Shown piece by piece: positions 1-14,900 of a stretch of DNA of 64,000 nt. Position 1 is the first letter of the stretch; each line of letters opens with the position of its first letter. The DNA comes from Temnopleurus reevesii (taxonomy: Eukaryota; Echinodermata; Echinoidea; Temnopleuroida; Temnopleuridae), in assembly GCA_036244855.1 (NCBI GenBank), contig BQKZ01000066.1, positions 152,442 through 216,441 on the forward strand. Reading direction: 5' to 3'. A model generated the notes under the pieces. It was not told where the DNA came from and did no database searches. It saw nothing but the letters and a program-made list of their open reading frames with translations. The position numbers and the translations under genes were made by a program.

Positions 1-297
1 TTTAAGTGCTTCATGAAGGTAACACAAGTATCACATCAAATGCTCAACTTTAGATAAGCCTTATTTTTAAAGTTATGATAAAATGTCACAAACGGGATCC
101 CAACTTTGTGAACAGACCCTAATTGATTTTGTAATTTAGCGTTAAAGTACAGCTATAGGTAATACCAATGGCATTAAGTTCTTTGTTCATGCCAAACATT
201 TCATATATTTCCTACTTATTTGTTTTAACACAGATGTATTTTAACCAGTTAAAAGTAATCTCAACTTGTTACTTGTCCACTGCTATTGTTATAACAG

Positions 298-3200
298 GGA
301 GCAATGCATACAATTTGGGTCTGATCTGCTACAAGCATGCATGGTATGACTTTGCAAGTAGCCTTGTCCGACTTTCATGTGAACATCTTCAGCTCTGGTG
401 CAGTACTGAACAAGGACCTGATGAAAAGAAAGTTCAGGAGGTAAGTGCTCTCTTTTACCAGTTTGTTTATCTCTCCAGAGTTCAAAGTATTAAAATTAAG
501 ATTGTGTTCTCATACATATCAATCTAATTTCAATAGGATATTGTTGGAAGCAAACCTAAAGTATTCATCATACACTATGTTGCTAATTTGATTTACATCT
601 CTCAAATAATGGTTGAACAGGAATGCAGGAATTATCTGACTTATTTATTCAAATACTTTAATAGACACCCTTTCACAGGTACATGTATAAATATTTTACA
701 ACTATGGTACGCAGAAGAATGACTACAGCTCTTTTACCACCCTTCAACCTTGAGACAACTTTTTGATATTTATTAAATAATTATGACGAGCATTAATAGT
801 GCTATATATTTTAGTCACATACCCATAATTTATATGATAGCAACCTTATAATGCATTGGTCCTTCATGCTAGAAATGAGCGTATAACTCACATCATTTGT
901 CGGCTTTCGTGGAGTATCCTGTCGTGTATCTCCACCTGACAAATGAATGAATTCATATCAAATAAAATTGAGTTTTTTTTTATCTGTGCTTTAGAGTCAA
1001 CTAGGAAAGAAATATGAGCTTCTCATTGACTGCCAACGTAGAGGTGGCCTGCACCGTGATGCCATGACAACTGTTGCTCTGAGCCTATTGGTCATTCCTG
1101 GTCTTGTGACTGATGACATCATTGCCAGGACGGAGCAGTGGGTCAAAGCAAAGAGGGATGCACTGAAGGTCGATGATGATCCAGAACTACGAAACAGGTA
1201 CATGAGTAAAAATGAAATATTTATTTAACTCCAGATTATGGGGATAAACGTTTATATAATTGCCATTCTGTTTCCCAGAATAAAATTTACACCACTGCAG
1301 TAAGAAAGTTCTGCAGTGATGATGTTTTTTTAATGAGATGTTTAGTGATCTAAAGTAAGGTGACCTTGGACCCTGGGGATTAATTGGGAGAGAGCTTAGA
1401 TCCTTAAAGATTTTTTTCTTTTGCAATTGATCTATCCTGTTGTGTGATAGACCCTTAAATCTGGGGAAATATACAGGAAAACCAACTTAAGGTAGTCCTA
1501 TTCCTTTAGATAGTTCAGCTTGTATTACTTTTTTATCAAGCTTTTGATGCAACAAGGTTCTTTTGGAATTAGCTTCAGGTCTAATTATTTGTCCTTCTTT
1601 ACGATATGTTTAATCTTTACTGCCTTCTGCTGTAATAATTATAGATCATTAACATTTGTCCTTTCTGTTCTCTAATAATAGAACACTCCTTGATGCATGT
1701 GAAGAAATTGTGGAGGAAATGGATACTGATCAACTATCAATTGTTGCTGTTGCCCTTGGAGAAGAGCTAAAGGTCTACAGGTCTCAGAGGTATGTTTTCT
1801 TCCATTTTTATTGCACAGGTCATATGCATAGGTCCATAAGATTGTTCTGTGTTATGTAACCGCATCATTCCAAGATTTGAAGGCCATAGATTGGAATATT
1901 TTAAGAGCACATTTTCTTTTATTGCAATACACAAGGGAAAAAGGAAAATGGAGCCTCCAAAGTCCAGTGTGATGGGCATTGAGGCCAGACAGTAGGGAAT
2001 TCATTGGACCACTGCAACTAAGGGGGTGTTGCTCAAAATAAACTGCAAATCAACTGCAACTTTGAGGATTGTAACACGCATTTTCATTCGCGCACGGAAT
2101 GCGTATTTAACAAGACGAGCATGAAACAATGATTTTGATTGGCGCATTCCGATCAACTGCAACTTGCGATCAATTGCAACTTTTGAGCAGCACCCCCTAA
2201 GATACGTTCATTAGTGTATCTTGTCATTTATTATCATACTTTTCTTCAACAGGCATGATACATCTGTTGAACAGTATGCAGCTATCCAGGATCTCCTACG
2301 GATGTATTCTAGTGATGGGTATGAGATGGAGAGAGCTTCTGTTCTCATCCAGCTCACGCAGCTTCTCTATTCATCTGGTCTAGAGAGTGAACGGTAAGCA
2401 ATTTTCTCTTCCCTTTTGTAACTTCCAAAATAAGCATTTTTTTTTCATTGCTTTAATGTAACCCATTCTTAAATAATGTAACAAAAACAATATTGAACAA
2501 TGTATTTCTAAATTGTTATTATTTTTTTTGCTTATGACATGAATTTACCTTCTATCAAAAATGAAGCTTTCATTGCTGTCCTGGATATTTTATCCATAAG
2601 AGTACGGAGCAAGGGTCTCAAAATGTTGAAATGAAATAGGAGCATACGAATGATTCGACGACATCACACCTACATTTAAAAATTTGAATAATATCCATTT
2701 GTAAGCCAACATTATGTCATTCACTGTCATCCCATTTTTCTTGCAGTACCCCTGAGGAATACTGCACCCAGGCTGTGATGTTACTAGAGGGTATATCTCA
2801 GGGAGGCCTTGATGCACACACAGACTTTTTGGCCCAGGCTAAGTTCTGGCTCTACCTCACACAACTTGAGATTGCAATACAGGTACAAATAACTGACAGC
2901 TAAGTGCTGCTCATATTCAATAGTTATAAGGCTAATATCATGGCCTATGGGCCCAGTTGAAGTTCTGGCTATATCACACCCTTCTTGAGTGTGCTTATAC
3001 AGGTGTAAATTACAGTTGCTCAATCTTAGAAATGGTTTAGTTTTGGTCTCATTTATTACTAGTAGTAATTGCAACTATGTGCGAGAGATAGCAAGTTAGA
3101 TTGATCACAGCTTTCAATTTGATAGCATTATCTTCTTTTTACTGCTTGGGTCATTTGCTGGAAAATCTATCTTTATTTAAGAAAATATGAAAATATTTAT

Positions 3201-5908
3201 TTTGTTCCATTATAAAAACTGGTTTGAGATGCCATTGTAATTTTGATATTTTACAGTTCACATCTCATTGAAAGATATGGCTTGATGTTGCACCATTCCA
3301 AGATGAAGGATGAATTATACCATCAAAGGAACTAAACTTATTTGGCTGAAAACATTCTTTGATACAATGTAATTTATACATTGAAAGGACCACATAATTT
3401 CTTAAAACGAAGCGCTACCATAATTTATTTTGTCTTTTATTTGTATTGATGAAAACCTTTCAAAATATAGTTCTCTTTCAGAACTCCAATACCAGCAGTT
3501 CTTCTGCATCCTCACCTGACCTCAATATGGACTCTAGCCAGGACTCTGTCATGGACACCTCTGAAGATAACACTGCCCCACCCTGCACCCTAGCACATGA
3601 GACCCAACAGATGGCACCTCTGGAGGCCTCCCTTGAGCTCTGGGCCAGTCTGCTCCAGGTGGAGCCGTTCGATCCAAACTGCATCCAGGATCCGGGATCC
3701 ACAGTGCGATGTCTCCAGCTGGCTGCGGACATCATGGCAGCTTCAGGCAAAGTAAGGCTCTTCGTTCGTTATTGTATGTTCCTCATTCAGATCGTAAAGG
3801 TAGAATATTGTTGCTGAATATTCCAAATGCTTGTTTTCATATAACTTTTATGATTATTTGTGATAATTTTACTGTCATTTATTGGTTTCAATCTCACAAT
3901 CATTAAAAACCCGGTTTTCACCAAGTACTGCATTGTCGCATAGTACTGCATGTTCAAAAAGCACAATAAGTAAGAATTTTTAAAAAGTCGAGAAGCAATT
4001 GATTGGCAAGTGGAAAATAGTATGAGAGTTTTTTGCCAGGTATTATGCATACACTTGATTATAATTTTTGTCAAAATAATACTGTAAAAACAATACCAAA
4101 GAGTGCAAATTTAAATGCAAATCTAATAAGAGCATGTTAAGTTCATCTTATTTCTTTTCTGTGTTATATCAATATTTCTAGAATGTGATTTTCATTCCAT
4201 CTTCATTTTAGCATTTTGTTGTGCTTCTGTATTAATCATCGAATTCAACCCTTTCTTCCCCCCTTACCACTCCAGACTGTCAAAGAATTGTGGGTCCTGA
4301 GCATGCTGAGCAAGCTCGCGCACTCTACCTCATCACCCCAGCCGTCCATTGAGGCCGACCTGCACCTCTCCAGACTCCTTGCCAATGTGGGTCTGCATGA
4401 GCAGGCTTCCATCTTTGTCAGTAAGGCAGAGAATACTCTAGATGATGTTCCGGAATCCAAGAGGACTTCTCTGGTTTCTGATGTCCATCTTGGGAAATGC
4501 TTTACTCTACTGTATTCTGGACAGGTGAGTGTTGATTTGAATCTTTACCACACACACTTTATTCTGTGACCAACTTAAAATCAGAGGCACTTATTCTGAT
4601 AGCGAGATTTAACTTAAACCAGGTTTAATTCATTATTTTTGAGACCATTGGCTTAACTTTTGAATAGCCTGATTCTAAAAAAAACAATGGCTTAGACCCA
4701 GCTTATGGAATACAGGCCACAAGGTTTGTATGAATGCTGGAATTCAAAAGCTTGTTTTTGTGAATGGAACTGGTTTCCGGCTCAGCTGCTTCAAATAATT
4801 TTTTTTATTATTGATCTATTTTATTATATATTCACATATGTACTGGAATGTTTATAAGGTTAGAAATGTGTGTTACAGAACCTGTCTACAGCCCAACTGT
4901 CTGCAGTGGCCACTTTTTCTGTTTTCCCTTGCTGGCCATTATAGACGCGTATGACAGTATTCATGTTCTTTAATCTTTATGCTTGTGCCTTTAATACTCC
5001 CTATCTCATAAATTCAGATGGAAGAATTTGAGAATGAATTCTCCAAGTATCTAACAAAGGCTTCCAAGTCATCTGGACACCGTTGCTGTCGAACCTACCT
5101 CACCTCAGCCCTAGCTAAGGAGCTCCATGCCCGATACCTCTTTCTACCCCCATCTCGGCGAAACCCAAAGATAACAAAACTCACCCAAGATGAGCATGGC
5201 GATGAAATAGTTCCCATCGATCTGCACATCGAGGCTATGAGGATTAGGATGGGTGTGGCCAAGATCGTCTTGGGAACAGGGATGAGTGACAGTTCAGATC
5301 AGTCTGATAGTGATAGATCCACTGCTTCGTTGTCGACTAATGATGGAGGTAACAATTTTTATGTAAAGTCAGGAAAGAAATTTTATGCTTTAGTTAAATA
5401 GAGTGCAATGTTGTGTGCTTGGTACTGTTTTGCATGAGACATTGTTGATGCACATTGTTCTAGTCCAGTGTACCAGACTAAAATCAATATTTTGTTGAAA
5501 CAGTTATTTATGTGGTGAATAGGTGGCATATGAGATAAGATTTATGCTTCAAGAAAGAATATCAGTAATGATGCGTTCTTAGCTATTTTTATCACTCTGA
5601 TCAATTTTGAAATTTCAGTTTAAAATCAGTTTACATAAGATGTGAGTTTTTCACTTTCTTACTGCCAAATGCACGTCATAACACAGTGCCCTTTGAAATG
5701 ACTTATCAGACTATACACAATATGATTCTTACTTCATTCTTTTTTTTCCACCAGGTCAACAATCGTTGAGGTGGCGTGTATTGGATTCAGTGCTAGAATC
5801 AGTCTCTCAGGTTGCACAGAGTTACACCATGCAAGGATGTGTCAGGGAAGCTCAATGCTACATCACTGAAGGCATGAATCTTGCTCAGAAATTCCAGTTT
5901 CCAAGGAG
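298..5908 (+). CDS. ESPL1: Separase exons 1-9 in window: helical-repeat N-terminal half
   Basis: Nine short exons (298-440, 995-1197, 1682-1789, 2253-2393, 2747-2882, 3482-3751, 4276-4524, 5018-5348, 5755-5908) encode leucine-, alanine- and glutamate-rich sequence. It looks like the superhelical TPR/HEAT-type repeats of the separase N-terminal half, which bind the inhibitor securin in known structures. The family link here comes from continuity with the C-terminal domain, because this half of separase is poorly conserved. The sixth exon (3482-3751) opens with a serine-rich stretch, then an acidic patch, and may hold an unstructured insert. The first exon enters in phase, needing one base from an exon left of the window. 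Introns are 0.3-1.1 kb and carry a MITE at 2022. Confidence 0.85.
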
Positions 5909-8900
5909 GTAAGAACATCCCTCAAAATACTATCATTTACTCCTGAGTTGCATTTTATTTAGCCGTTTGTAAAGATAATGATAATAATAATGATAATGAT
6001 AGATGCAATTTTATATAGCACACGAATCGACTCTGGGAGTGCTCAAGGCGCTTTGCATTATAATTACCCTAGTTTTAGCATGGCTCGAGTAAAGACTGGT
6101 GACCCTTTCCTGCACTAATTGATAACTGCTTGCACTGATTCGCACCTGAGAAAGGGTAATCGGTCATTCTTGGCTTTAGAAAAAATAACCGAGGCATAAC
6201 CATCATGAATAATGGTACCAGCATATGGATATTCTTCTAGATTTGATACAAATAAGCACGGCGACAAATGTTAAAGCTGTGACATAAATATTAGCACAAA
6301 TAAGTGAATGAGGGCATTTTCTGACTTGTCCTTTTTTAATTGGGTTGATCTGCTAGTTGATCGGTTGTTCAATGAATATAATGTAAGCTGAAGTTTATGT
6401 TTTATGGAAAATATATCATCCATAATATTTCATTGTTTTTCTGCTTTCAGGTACAGTAGATTGCTGCAGCAGCTGATCGAGGTCCAAATTATGCAGGGTC
6501 AGGAAGACGAATGCAAAGCCAACCTATCCAAGCTGAAGGCCATTATTTCTCTGGATGTTCAACACCAAAAGCTCAAGTTAGACGATCCACGAACCAAGAA
6601 GGGCACAAAGGGAGGAAAACAGAAGAAGAAAACCATCAAACAGCAGAAAGCTGCAACCAATACAGAAGAGAGCGATGAGGAAGGATTTGTCATCAAGAGT
6701 AGACCTTTGTCTATGTCAAGATCGCTTGCGAGTCAAGGCAGTGTAGACATGAGCAATTCACCAAGCTTGCGACCAACTCCAGTTTGCTCTGCTAAGCTGC
6801 CAGAATATGTCCATCACCAAAGCGGTTGCAGTTGCAACGAATGCTCAGACCTCTCCCTGCATGAACTTGAGACAGGATACTATTTAGGCCTTGCCAGCTA
6901 CTACTCCCTTGTCTGTACTGATGAAGCAGCTTTAGCCACACTTGCAATCGCTAAAGAACTGCTTGGATGGTCTAAGAATAGGTTGAAAGACCTGCCCAAA
7001 AAGAACTTAAACCTGCCAAACGTGACCCATTCTTCTATCCAACAGTCATACCACCTTAGGAATCTATGCAAAGTACTTTCATCGCAAGCCAAAGTAGAAC
7101 TTGAACTTGGGAAGATTGATGAAGCATTTAGAATTGCCCAAGAAGGACTTGATCTATGTAAGTGTGATCATACACCTTTATCAGTTGATTTAGTTGTGCA
7201 AGCATCGCTACACTACTCTACAGCGATTGCAGGGATTAATATGAAATCGACCACTGGCGGGAGTCATGCCTTTGATACATCTTGGACCGTAATAAGAGGT
7301 TGCAACACCGACACTGCCATAGTTGCTGACGAAGTTAGCAATGTAACCCATCAGCTTAGTCGACTCAGCATGTCTGCTACTGCAAAGCGCCCTCTCAAGC
7401 AAAACACTCCCTCCTGTAGGTTATTCCAGAATATGCTGGATACATCCTCAGCGAGACCAGAGATGGCACGAAAGAGAGATTCCAGAGGCTCAGAACAAGA
7501 TGCAGTGCTTCCTGAAGAACTAGGCCTCTTTGGAGATGTTGTTCTGGATGAAAGCGATAAAGCAGCAGCTCCTGCTAAAGGGAAACCTAAACCGAGTCAA
7601 AGTAGAGCAAAGACTGCTGTGCAGGTGACAACCAAGAAAGGTGCAGTGAATTTCAAGGTGGCCAAGAAGACATGCAAACCATCAACAAAGACTGTTGAGG
7701 ATGCTGATCTGTGCACTCCATCAGATGAAGCTGGGGTTTTCAGCTTTGACGAAGAAATAATATGCAACACCAAAAAGCCTGCAAAAGCCAGAGGTCGGAA
7801 AGGAAACGCCAAGAAGACCAAAGAACAGTCTCAAGACACCATTGAGGATGATCCGGAAGACTCTGTTACTTCCTTGAGAGCAAAGAAGGGACGCGGACCA
7901 AGCAAAAAGAGTGTCGAGCCTCAAGAACCTCCAAGCGATGCTAAGAACACTGAAATTCTGAAGATTGTAGATGAAGTTATCGCTGAATTTTCTGACACAA
8001 ATGAACTCCCGGATGCTAAACCGAAGAGGGGAAGAGGAAGGAAAGCAAAGGATACCAGTGATGCTACAACGCAAAAAGAAACCAAACCCAAAGCAAGGCG
8101 AGGGAGACCAAAGAAAGGAGATTCTGGTGACATTGAGAACACCAGAGGAGATCCCGATCCAGGAAATCCAGATCCTGGTGTGCCTGACCTTCCAATATTC
8201 CTCTGTGATGAGAGTCTCAACGAAAGCATCACCATTGATGCACCTCCAGACTCTCCCTCCACGTCAGACATGGAATCCTCTCGGTTGGACTTCTCATTGG
8301 AAACCATCAGCCCCTGTAAACATCAGCCAGAGATCTCCATCTCAGACACAGCAATTCAAAGAAAATCGAACGCCACCAAGAAAGTCCATCCCAGGTCTTC
8401 ATCTAAAGGATCAGAATCAAGTATAGAATGCGTTGTTCCTCTGGTTGATTTTGATACGTCATCCAGTAGCTTCCTAGAGACTCCAGCTGAAGTGGATATC
8501 AGCATCGGCAAGTTACTCCCAGATGCCCAAGACGATCTGGAGGACATTGAGATACCCAGAGCTGGTTCAGACTCGGAGGACGCAGGAAAGAAAGGGAAAC
8601 GGAGAGGAAGAGGTGTAAAGAAGACCACTAGTAAGGCACAGATCATGGTCTATGAGGATGTTGAGGCACCTAGGGGGTGTGGGAAACACTTAGAGGAGAA
8701 GAAGTCCAGAGGTGGAGCTGTGAAGTCATCGAAAACTGACAATGGTCTGGCAGATACACAAAGTGCTGACATGACAGGTAGATAATGCCATTTTTTCTCC
8801 TGTCATGAAATAAGATAAGGGTATTTGAAATTGATTAAAAGTTAAGATCTAAAAAATAAAAAAAAAGTTGTTGCAACTCTTGAAACAAAAATACATACCC

Positions 8901-11900
8901 AATTTAAATCCAGATACATTTATCTGGTCTCATGTTAATGTAATATTTCTCCTGCAGAATCACAAAAAAGGAGCCACAAAAATAAATAGCTCCTAAAATT
9001 TTGCCTTTTCACTTGTTAAATGCCAATACATGATGGATTGTAGTGTCCAATCAATTTGTGGTTGGCAGTTTATAAGAGTTATATGCAGGCAACATTGCCT
9101 TCCCTTTTCATGTTCGGTGTTGCAGAATTTTTGCCTTTATGTAATTTGTTATCCTTATAGATACGATGCTTTAATATTTTACAGATCTGAAGTCCATCCA
9201 AGAGCAACTGGAGCAAGCATACAACCTCATCAAGCATCTCGCACCTTGCCCACTATATCGCCACATCTGCCAGCTCCTAGCTATGTGCCATGGTGATAAG
9301 AACCCAGTGGAATGCAGCCATTATTTGGCAGAGGCAACATCAGTAACCCTCAGACATCAGAAGCTCTCCAGCCTCAACAAGAAGATACGGTACGTCATTT
9401 TACTTTGTCTTCTCCCAACAAGTATTAAAATCTATATTTCGTAGATTGCTGGAACTGCACCATTACATCATTAAAGCAGTAGGAAGATAATAAATTTACT
9501 GAAAATGGATAAAAGTATGATTGGATGTACCAAACTTTTGAATGGTATATTGCATAGCCCGAACGTACTTCAAATAATCTGTGCTTTTTATGCCTCCGCC
9601 CTCGTTAGGTTGTGCTGTAGGCATTAGGTTTTAGGGTTGTCCGTCGTCCGAGCGTCTGGAACTAGTTACCGCGATAACTTCAGAACTTCTGAATGTAATT
9701 TAACCAATCTTAATGTGAGTCATGTGTCCTCCCTAGAGGAGAAGCTCTGGTCAAGAAGTATTAATAAGTGTTATCATTGTCATTATTTCATTGATTCAGT
9801 AAATTACGGAAGGCCAGTGATAGAGATGACCTAAGTCTCGCGTCCTCATTGGGTTCGTTATCGCTTCATGCTGCCAAGAAGGAAGAAGAGAGACTTCGAC
9901 AGGTCAAGAAACATTTCCTACCTCCATCTGACGGACAAGATGACAATATTATCAATGATGTCGGAAGTGCTCTCCCTGAAGGTGAACTTTTGCTCATGAA
10001 TCCGTTCATAGTTGCATATTTAGATATTTACGTTGAGTGCTTTGAACGAAGACAAATATTTTATAGTGTATTGAAAATAATCAATCTGCTTGGTTTGGTC
10101 AGACAGTGTGAATGTTACATTGCTGTCAATATTGTAACATAGCAATGAAAGTGTATTATTCACTGCCTTCATATAGCTCGAATCGTTGAGGCATCGTGAT
10201 GTAGTGATTCTGACACTCGTCTTTCAAGTCGAAGGTCGAATTCCCCCTCCCTATGACGTTAATTTCCTTCAGCATGAAAATTATTCACATTCTGCTGCAC
10301 TCAACCTACGTTGAAAAACAAAATAATGAGAAAGTGGATGTCTTTCATTCCAAAACATATTACATTTTTTTGTCTTTATGAGTTGTAAATCTCTCACCAA
10401 GATGAATATCAAACAAATGTTTTCATATAATTGCATGATTTGTTTATTATTGTTCTGCTTCATTTTGTTCAGTTAAATATCTTCATCCCTCAAGTCTGAA
10501 GAGATTGAAGGTTTCTTGTGGAATTACCCAATTTCATGATTCTTGCACATTTACATGTTCTCATCTTCAAAAATCTATCATCTTTTTTTTCCCCTTATAA
10601 CGAAGGCTACACTGTGTGTCAGCTATCTGTAGTGTCAGACAAGCCATCTCAAGCCAACTCCTTGACTGCATCCAGCCAATTGGTTCTCACAAAGATACAG
10701 AAAGGAAAACAGCCTCTTGTAATCAGGTTGCCAATGGTAAGAATAAATCTTAGTATTGTTTTCTTCTTTTCTTTTGTTATGTTCCTTACTGAATCTTTGT
10801 TAATCTTGTCTTTTTTCCCTTTTTTTTTATTAAAAAAAAAAGTTTTTGACCTGTGTGAAGTTGGAGGGGTGTGAGAAGGAATACCTGTGGGTCATGGTAA
10901 TTTAGTTAACCTTTTACATACCCTGGCAGCCCCTTCAAATCTGTTATTGTGTTGTGTAAATATTTAGTATCCTATTTTCTCACAAATGCTAAATGTATAA
11001 CGAGTAATGAATAATGAATGATGAATAAATAAACGAATGAATAATTAAATTAATAGATAAATAGATACATTGTATACAAATAAATAGATAAATAAATGAA
11101 TGCAGGTATTAATTTAACATACTGTTGAATATTTCATCAAGTGCTGTGAACATTTACACTAATGTTAGAAGCTGATGTTCAATTTTTTTTTTTTTTTGAC
11201 ACATGCAAGATCCAAAATAGTGTGTGGTTGGCAGATTCGATCATCTTTTTACCCCAAAAGCCCTTTTTTCTGTTTTTTTTCTTCAGAATGCTGGTGCTGA
11301 GATTGTCAATACCTTTGAGAGGATCCTGATTGAGAGTAAGGAAACAGCGAAGGAGACCGACAAAAGGGTCTGGTGGAGTACAAGACTAAGACTAGATGAG
11401 GAGATGCAGGTCAGTGAGATTATAGTAATGTATAAGCTTAAACATTCGTAGTGGTTTTATTTTCAAGAATTTTGCAGTCTTGGCTTCGCGAGAATATCCA
11501 CTCTGTATTAAAAAATGTGATAATAACAACATGCTATAACGTTGAACTGTTCCAAAATCACTAAAAATGTACGCAAAAATATTGGCTTATACAGTATTTA
11601 ACAGTTTGGGATTTGTTAATTTGACTTATTTAAACTGATTCCATTTTCAAAAGGCCCATAATTCTTGGCTAGATGCTTTTTTTTTATTCATCCAAAATTT
11701 ATGAGCATCTGTACTCATTCATAATGCAGTAACACAATACCATCTTACTCCTCAAGACATCCATTTTATTATAGAATGGTGTGAGTGAAGAAAGAATTAG
11801 ACACTAGAAGTCAGAAGAGATAGATGCAATACATAATACACTCCTCAAAGCAAGTTAAAGATCACTCTTAAATGTGTGAAAGTTCTTAATTAACCCTTTG

Positions 11901-14900
11901 GATGCTACAGGCTTGTACAAAAGCCAAGTGCAGTATTCACTCTATGAAGCCGAGCTTCTACAGAAGCCAGATTATAACGGTGTCGCAAATGAGTTAGAAT
12001 TTTCGCCTGTAAAATTTGGGTATTATGTAGCAATTCTAAAGCAAACAACATACATTTTCACCAACTCTCTTTGGCCGTATTATCCTGTCAATTCTTTCAC
12101 ATTTGCATCTCCAGTCTATGACTAAAGATATGGAGAACAACCTTCTGTCTTGCTGGAAAGGACTGCTTCAAGGAAGTTACCCCGACCAGAAAGCGGAGAA
12201 GAAGCTCAAATCTCTCGGACAAAAATTGTGCACATCGTTGCAAGAGGCTTCACAAAGAGACATCAGCTCTGTGTTGTGTGAGGTAAGTTTGATTGCTGTA
12301 TGCTTATGATGTACGATATATTATTACTATTATTAATTGATAAAGAATATAATGTATATTGATGCAGTGATGCTTAGCATTTTCTGATTTTTATTCTTTA
12401 ATAGACACATTAATGTGAATTTCTGCATTCACCTCTAGAATCCTCTCCATGTGGACCATATCTAGGGTCCATACCAAGATTAACCAGCCTTCAGCCAGGT
12501 GTTATGGATCCTAATTTTATGAATAATTACTTTCTTTCTTACTATCTCTTCTCTTATATATGTCTTGTGGACTCCTTCCATCACCTCACCCTTACTCAAA
12601 CAAACCAGGCTTTGTCCTGTTTCACTGCCCCACAGGTAGGCAGTGAGGATCTTAATATTAAAGATCTTGCCAAGGAGTGTGAGAAAAGAAGACCATGAAA
12701 AAAGAATTACTCAAATCATAAATCGTCATTCAAATGTTTTATTTACCCTTGCATTTAAGTGCTTGAAGGACTCCTTCCATCATTTAACGTATATCCAGGA
12801 CACCCAAGTCTTGTGAATAATTGGGAAAAACAAGGCCATGAGAAGACAATGCGAGTACCAAAATATTAATTTATTTTCTTTTTTCTTTTTACATGTCCTT
12901 GGTTTTTTTTCAGTGCCTGGTGGACTCCTTCCATCACCTAACCCACACCCAGACTAACCAAGCCTTGTCCAGTCTAACTGGCCTACAGCCAGGCAGTGAG
13001 GACCTCACTCAGCTTGGTATTACTCTCAAAGATCTTGCCAAGGAGTGGGAGAAGTCGAGGCCTTTGCAGAGGAATCTGGTGGTGCTCATTCTCGATACGG
13101 TAAGTAATGGTGAATCTTTAACTAAATTTGGGCTCAAATTCAAATGAGATGTATAGAGAAAGATGCAATCTCTCTAGACTGGACAAATGTGTGAACAATC
13201 TTGCTCCAGTGTACCTTGCAGATCTACTCCTCCCTCATACATCTAAGTATAATACCCGTTCTACAATGTCAAAAACACTCATCGTCCCTCGTACCAACAA
13301 ACGCATAGGTGATAGGGCATTCTCTGTAACTGCCCCACGTATATGGAATTCTCTACCCATCACAATTAAGAATAGTCAAACACTCTCTTCATTTAAGAAG
13401 TGTCTCAAAACACACCTTTTCTTGTAAATGTATTATATTCTCCATTGATATGTTAATTTGCTTGTTTATAATCTATGTATTCGTTAATTCTGTTATTCTG
13501 TTTATTCTATACATGTATGCATTTGTTGGCCTGTTCTGTATTTTCTGCCTCTCTTAAAATGCGCATTGAATCTCACGAAAAGGCGCTTTATAAATGCAAA
13601 TTATTATATATATTAAAGTAAAGAGTCTATGATAGATTATGACAAGTCGACTGAACACTGAAGTATATTTAATCTTATATGGATTGCATTTGAAATTACA
13701 ACATTTTTAAGCTAATCTTGAGTCTCTAAGCATGATGTGCTGGCTACCAATGAACCATTGCTTGCTCTGTCCCATCTCACATCAATGAGTCCAAGACAAG
13801 CAGCGGTCACCATTTTGACAATTTTTTTACATGTTTAAACTTCAGGCTTTTGTACCTATTATTTCCAACAGGCAATCCAGCAGCTTCCCTGGGAGAGCCT
13901 TCCTGTCTTGCAGGACTGGCAGGTAACCGGCTACCAAACCACCACTTTCTGCTCTCCCACCTCGGGGCTCGTGAGTCTGGGGCAACCATTTATTATTTTT
14001 ACAATTTTCTACAATTNTTTTCAGTGCCTTGTGGACTCCTTCCATCACCTAACCCACACCCAGACTAACCAAGCCTTGTGTAGTCTAACTGGCCTACAGC
14101 CAGGCAGTGAGGACCTCACTCAGCTTGGTCTTACTCTCAAAGATCTTGCCAAGGAGTGGGAGAAGTCGAGGCCTTTGCAGAAGAATCTGGTGGTGCTCAT
14201 TCTTGATACGGTAAATATTAGGGGATGCTTTACTAAATATGGTCTCAAATTCAAATGAGATATATAGAGAAAGATGCAATCTCCCTTAGACTGGACAAAG
14301 TAAAGATTATGACAAGTTGACTGAACACTGAAGTATATTTAATCTTATATGGATTGCATTTGAAATGACAACATTTTTAAGCTAACCTTGAGTCTCTAAG
14401 CATGATGTGCTAGCTACCAATGAACCACTGCTTGCTCTGTCCCATCTCCGATTCAATTAGTCCAGGGCAAGCAGCGGTCACTATTTTGACCATTTTTTTT
14501 ACATGTTTAAACTTCAGGCTTTTGTACCTATTATTTCCAACAGGCAATCCAGCAGCTTCCCTGGGAGAGCCTTCCTGTCTTGCAGGACTGGCAGGTAACC
14601 GGCTACCAAACCACCACTTTCTGCTCTCCCACCTCGGGACTTGTGAGTCTGGAGCAACCATTTATTATTTTTACAATTTTCTACAATTTCTGTGTGTTTT
14701 TATCAATAAAACTTGGTTTTACTCAAATTTATTTGTACCCATTTCCAACAGGCAATCCAACAGCTCCACTGGGACAGCATTCCTATCATGCAAGACTGGC
14801 CCGTATGCAGGCTACCAAACCACCACTTCCTGCTCTCTCACTTGAGGGGACGTCATTATTTGACCATTTTCTACATTATATTCTTAGTTTCTGTCAATAA

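Noticed and set aside
1..297. An N-terminal separase exon starting at the ATG near 168
   Set aside because: Residues before 298 are unlike coding sequence, and a good acceptor (TTATAACAG) precedes 298.
7597..8646. Several 70-150-residue open frames on both strands within the giant separase exon
   Set aside because: They are shadows of a strongly biased Lys/Glu-rich coding frame.
13128..13427. A 99-residue open frame as a host gene
   Set aside because: Its sequence is the C-terminal tail of a LINE reverse transcriptase protein and it is absent from the second intron copy.
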